A stretch of DNA of 7,458 nt, taken from assembly GCA_900557355.1 (NCBI GenBank), contig USSR01000342.1, positions 1 to 7,458 of the forward strand, given 5' to 3'. Below, piece after piece: positions 7,127 to 7,458 of this stretch; within the stretch, counting starts at the first letter, position 1, and each line of letters opens with the position of its first letter. Source of the stretch: an uncultured Bacteroides sp. Its GTDB lineage: Bacteria; Bacteroidota; Bacteroidia; Bacteroidales; Bacteroidaceae. A program made the position numbers and the translations under genes. A model generated the notes under the pieces. That model was not told the DNA's origin. It was given only the letters and a program-made list of their open reading frames with translations, and searched no databases.

Positions 7127-7458
7127 TTATTGTGTTTGTAAATGTAATATTTCGTTTAGCTTATCCTCCATAATTTTCTTCTCATTACTACCAATAGTAG
7201 ACAATCTCACCAACGGAATTCCGTACAACTCTAAAATACGATCCTTTTTAATATCACGTTCTGACTGACTCGTTCCTGATTTATGGAATGTATAACCATC
7301 CGTCTCAATAGCCAATACCGGTTGTTTGCTCACACGATTATAAATCAGAAAATCAATGTGAGTATTTATATTTGCAGCATATTTGCTTTCCTCTTCATTC
7401 AACAGAGAATAATCCTGAATCAACATATAGAGTGGTAAATGGCAAATGATATTCAAAT
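7127..7458 (-). CDS. C-terminal PD-(D/E)xK (Vsr/DUF559/DUF2726-like) domain, probably of a superfamily 1 helicase; 5' part outside window
   Basis: Only the last 110 or so codons are visible; the frame is open to the window edge and no true start is seen (the TTG at 7456 is internal). The visible part reads as a small nuclease fold: THIDFLIYN with an acidic residue near visible position 35, then LAIETDGYTFH with E51 and D53, then SERDIKKDRILELYGIPLVRLST. The D...ExDG...RD..K...L...G/P.LR pattern is that of Vsr-like DUF559/DUF2726 domains. In my knowledge of these families, wording such as LLNEEESKYA...HIDFLIYNR...VLAIETDG and a terminal GIPLVRLSTIGS is typical of the end of large AAA/DNA2-NAM7-type helicases, though the helicase part is not in the window. 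It is 76 bp upstream of the next gene. A stand-alone nuclease is the alternative. Confidence 0.75.
   Translation of the reverse strand, partial: LNIICHLPLYMLIQDYSLLNEEESKYAANINTHIDFLIYNRVSKQPVLAIETDGYTFHKSGTSQSERDIKKDRILELYGIPLVRLSTIGSNEKKIMEDKLNEILHLQTQ

Noticed and set aside
1..7458. CRISPR array, insertion sequence or integrase
   Set aside because: No regularly spaced repeats, terminal inverted repeats or transposase/recombinase motifs were seen on either strand.

Overview
The window is AT-rich, and all five genes lie on the minus strand, so transcription runs from high to low coordinates. Upstream leaders lack an obvious Shine-Dalgarno sequence and are A/T-rich. The best promoter match, upstream of hsdR, is a TAnnTTTG-type -7 box. 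Together these suggest a Bacteroidota host (Bacteroides, Parabacteroides or Prevotella-like). This is inferred from style, not from a marker gene.

Layout in transcription order: (1) 7458-7127, the C-terminal end of a larger protein, a Vsr/DUF559/DUF2726-like nuclease-fold domain of the kind found at the end of large superfamily 1 helicases, cut by the window edge. (2) 7050-5824, a 408-residue protein of unknown function whose N-terminus has a CxxC...SH...CxxC pattern resembling an HNH/treble-clef zinc site. (3) A 222-bp gene-free stretch carrying a convincing -7 box and two inverted repeats. (4) 5601-2770, hsdR. (5) 2754-1210, hsdM. (6) 1162 to beyond position 1, hsdS, lacking only its last part.

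Genes 4 to 6 are a complete-looking Type I restriction-modification operon in the order R-M-S, most like the Type IC (EcoR124I) group. HsdS recognises a bipartite target through two target recognition domains. HsdM (normally two copies) methylates adenines in it. HsdR (normally two copies) translocates DNA and cuts unmodified DNA far from the site. All catalytic motifs I looked for in HsdM and HsdR are present and neither frame is broken, so the system looks functional apart from the unseen end of hsdS.

Genes 1 and 2 are a different class of gene, both nuclease-like, directly upstream. Such neighbours are typical of a defence island. The pair is the least explained part of the window and the best place to look for an undescribed system, but nothing here proves that they work together.
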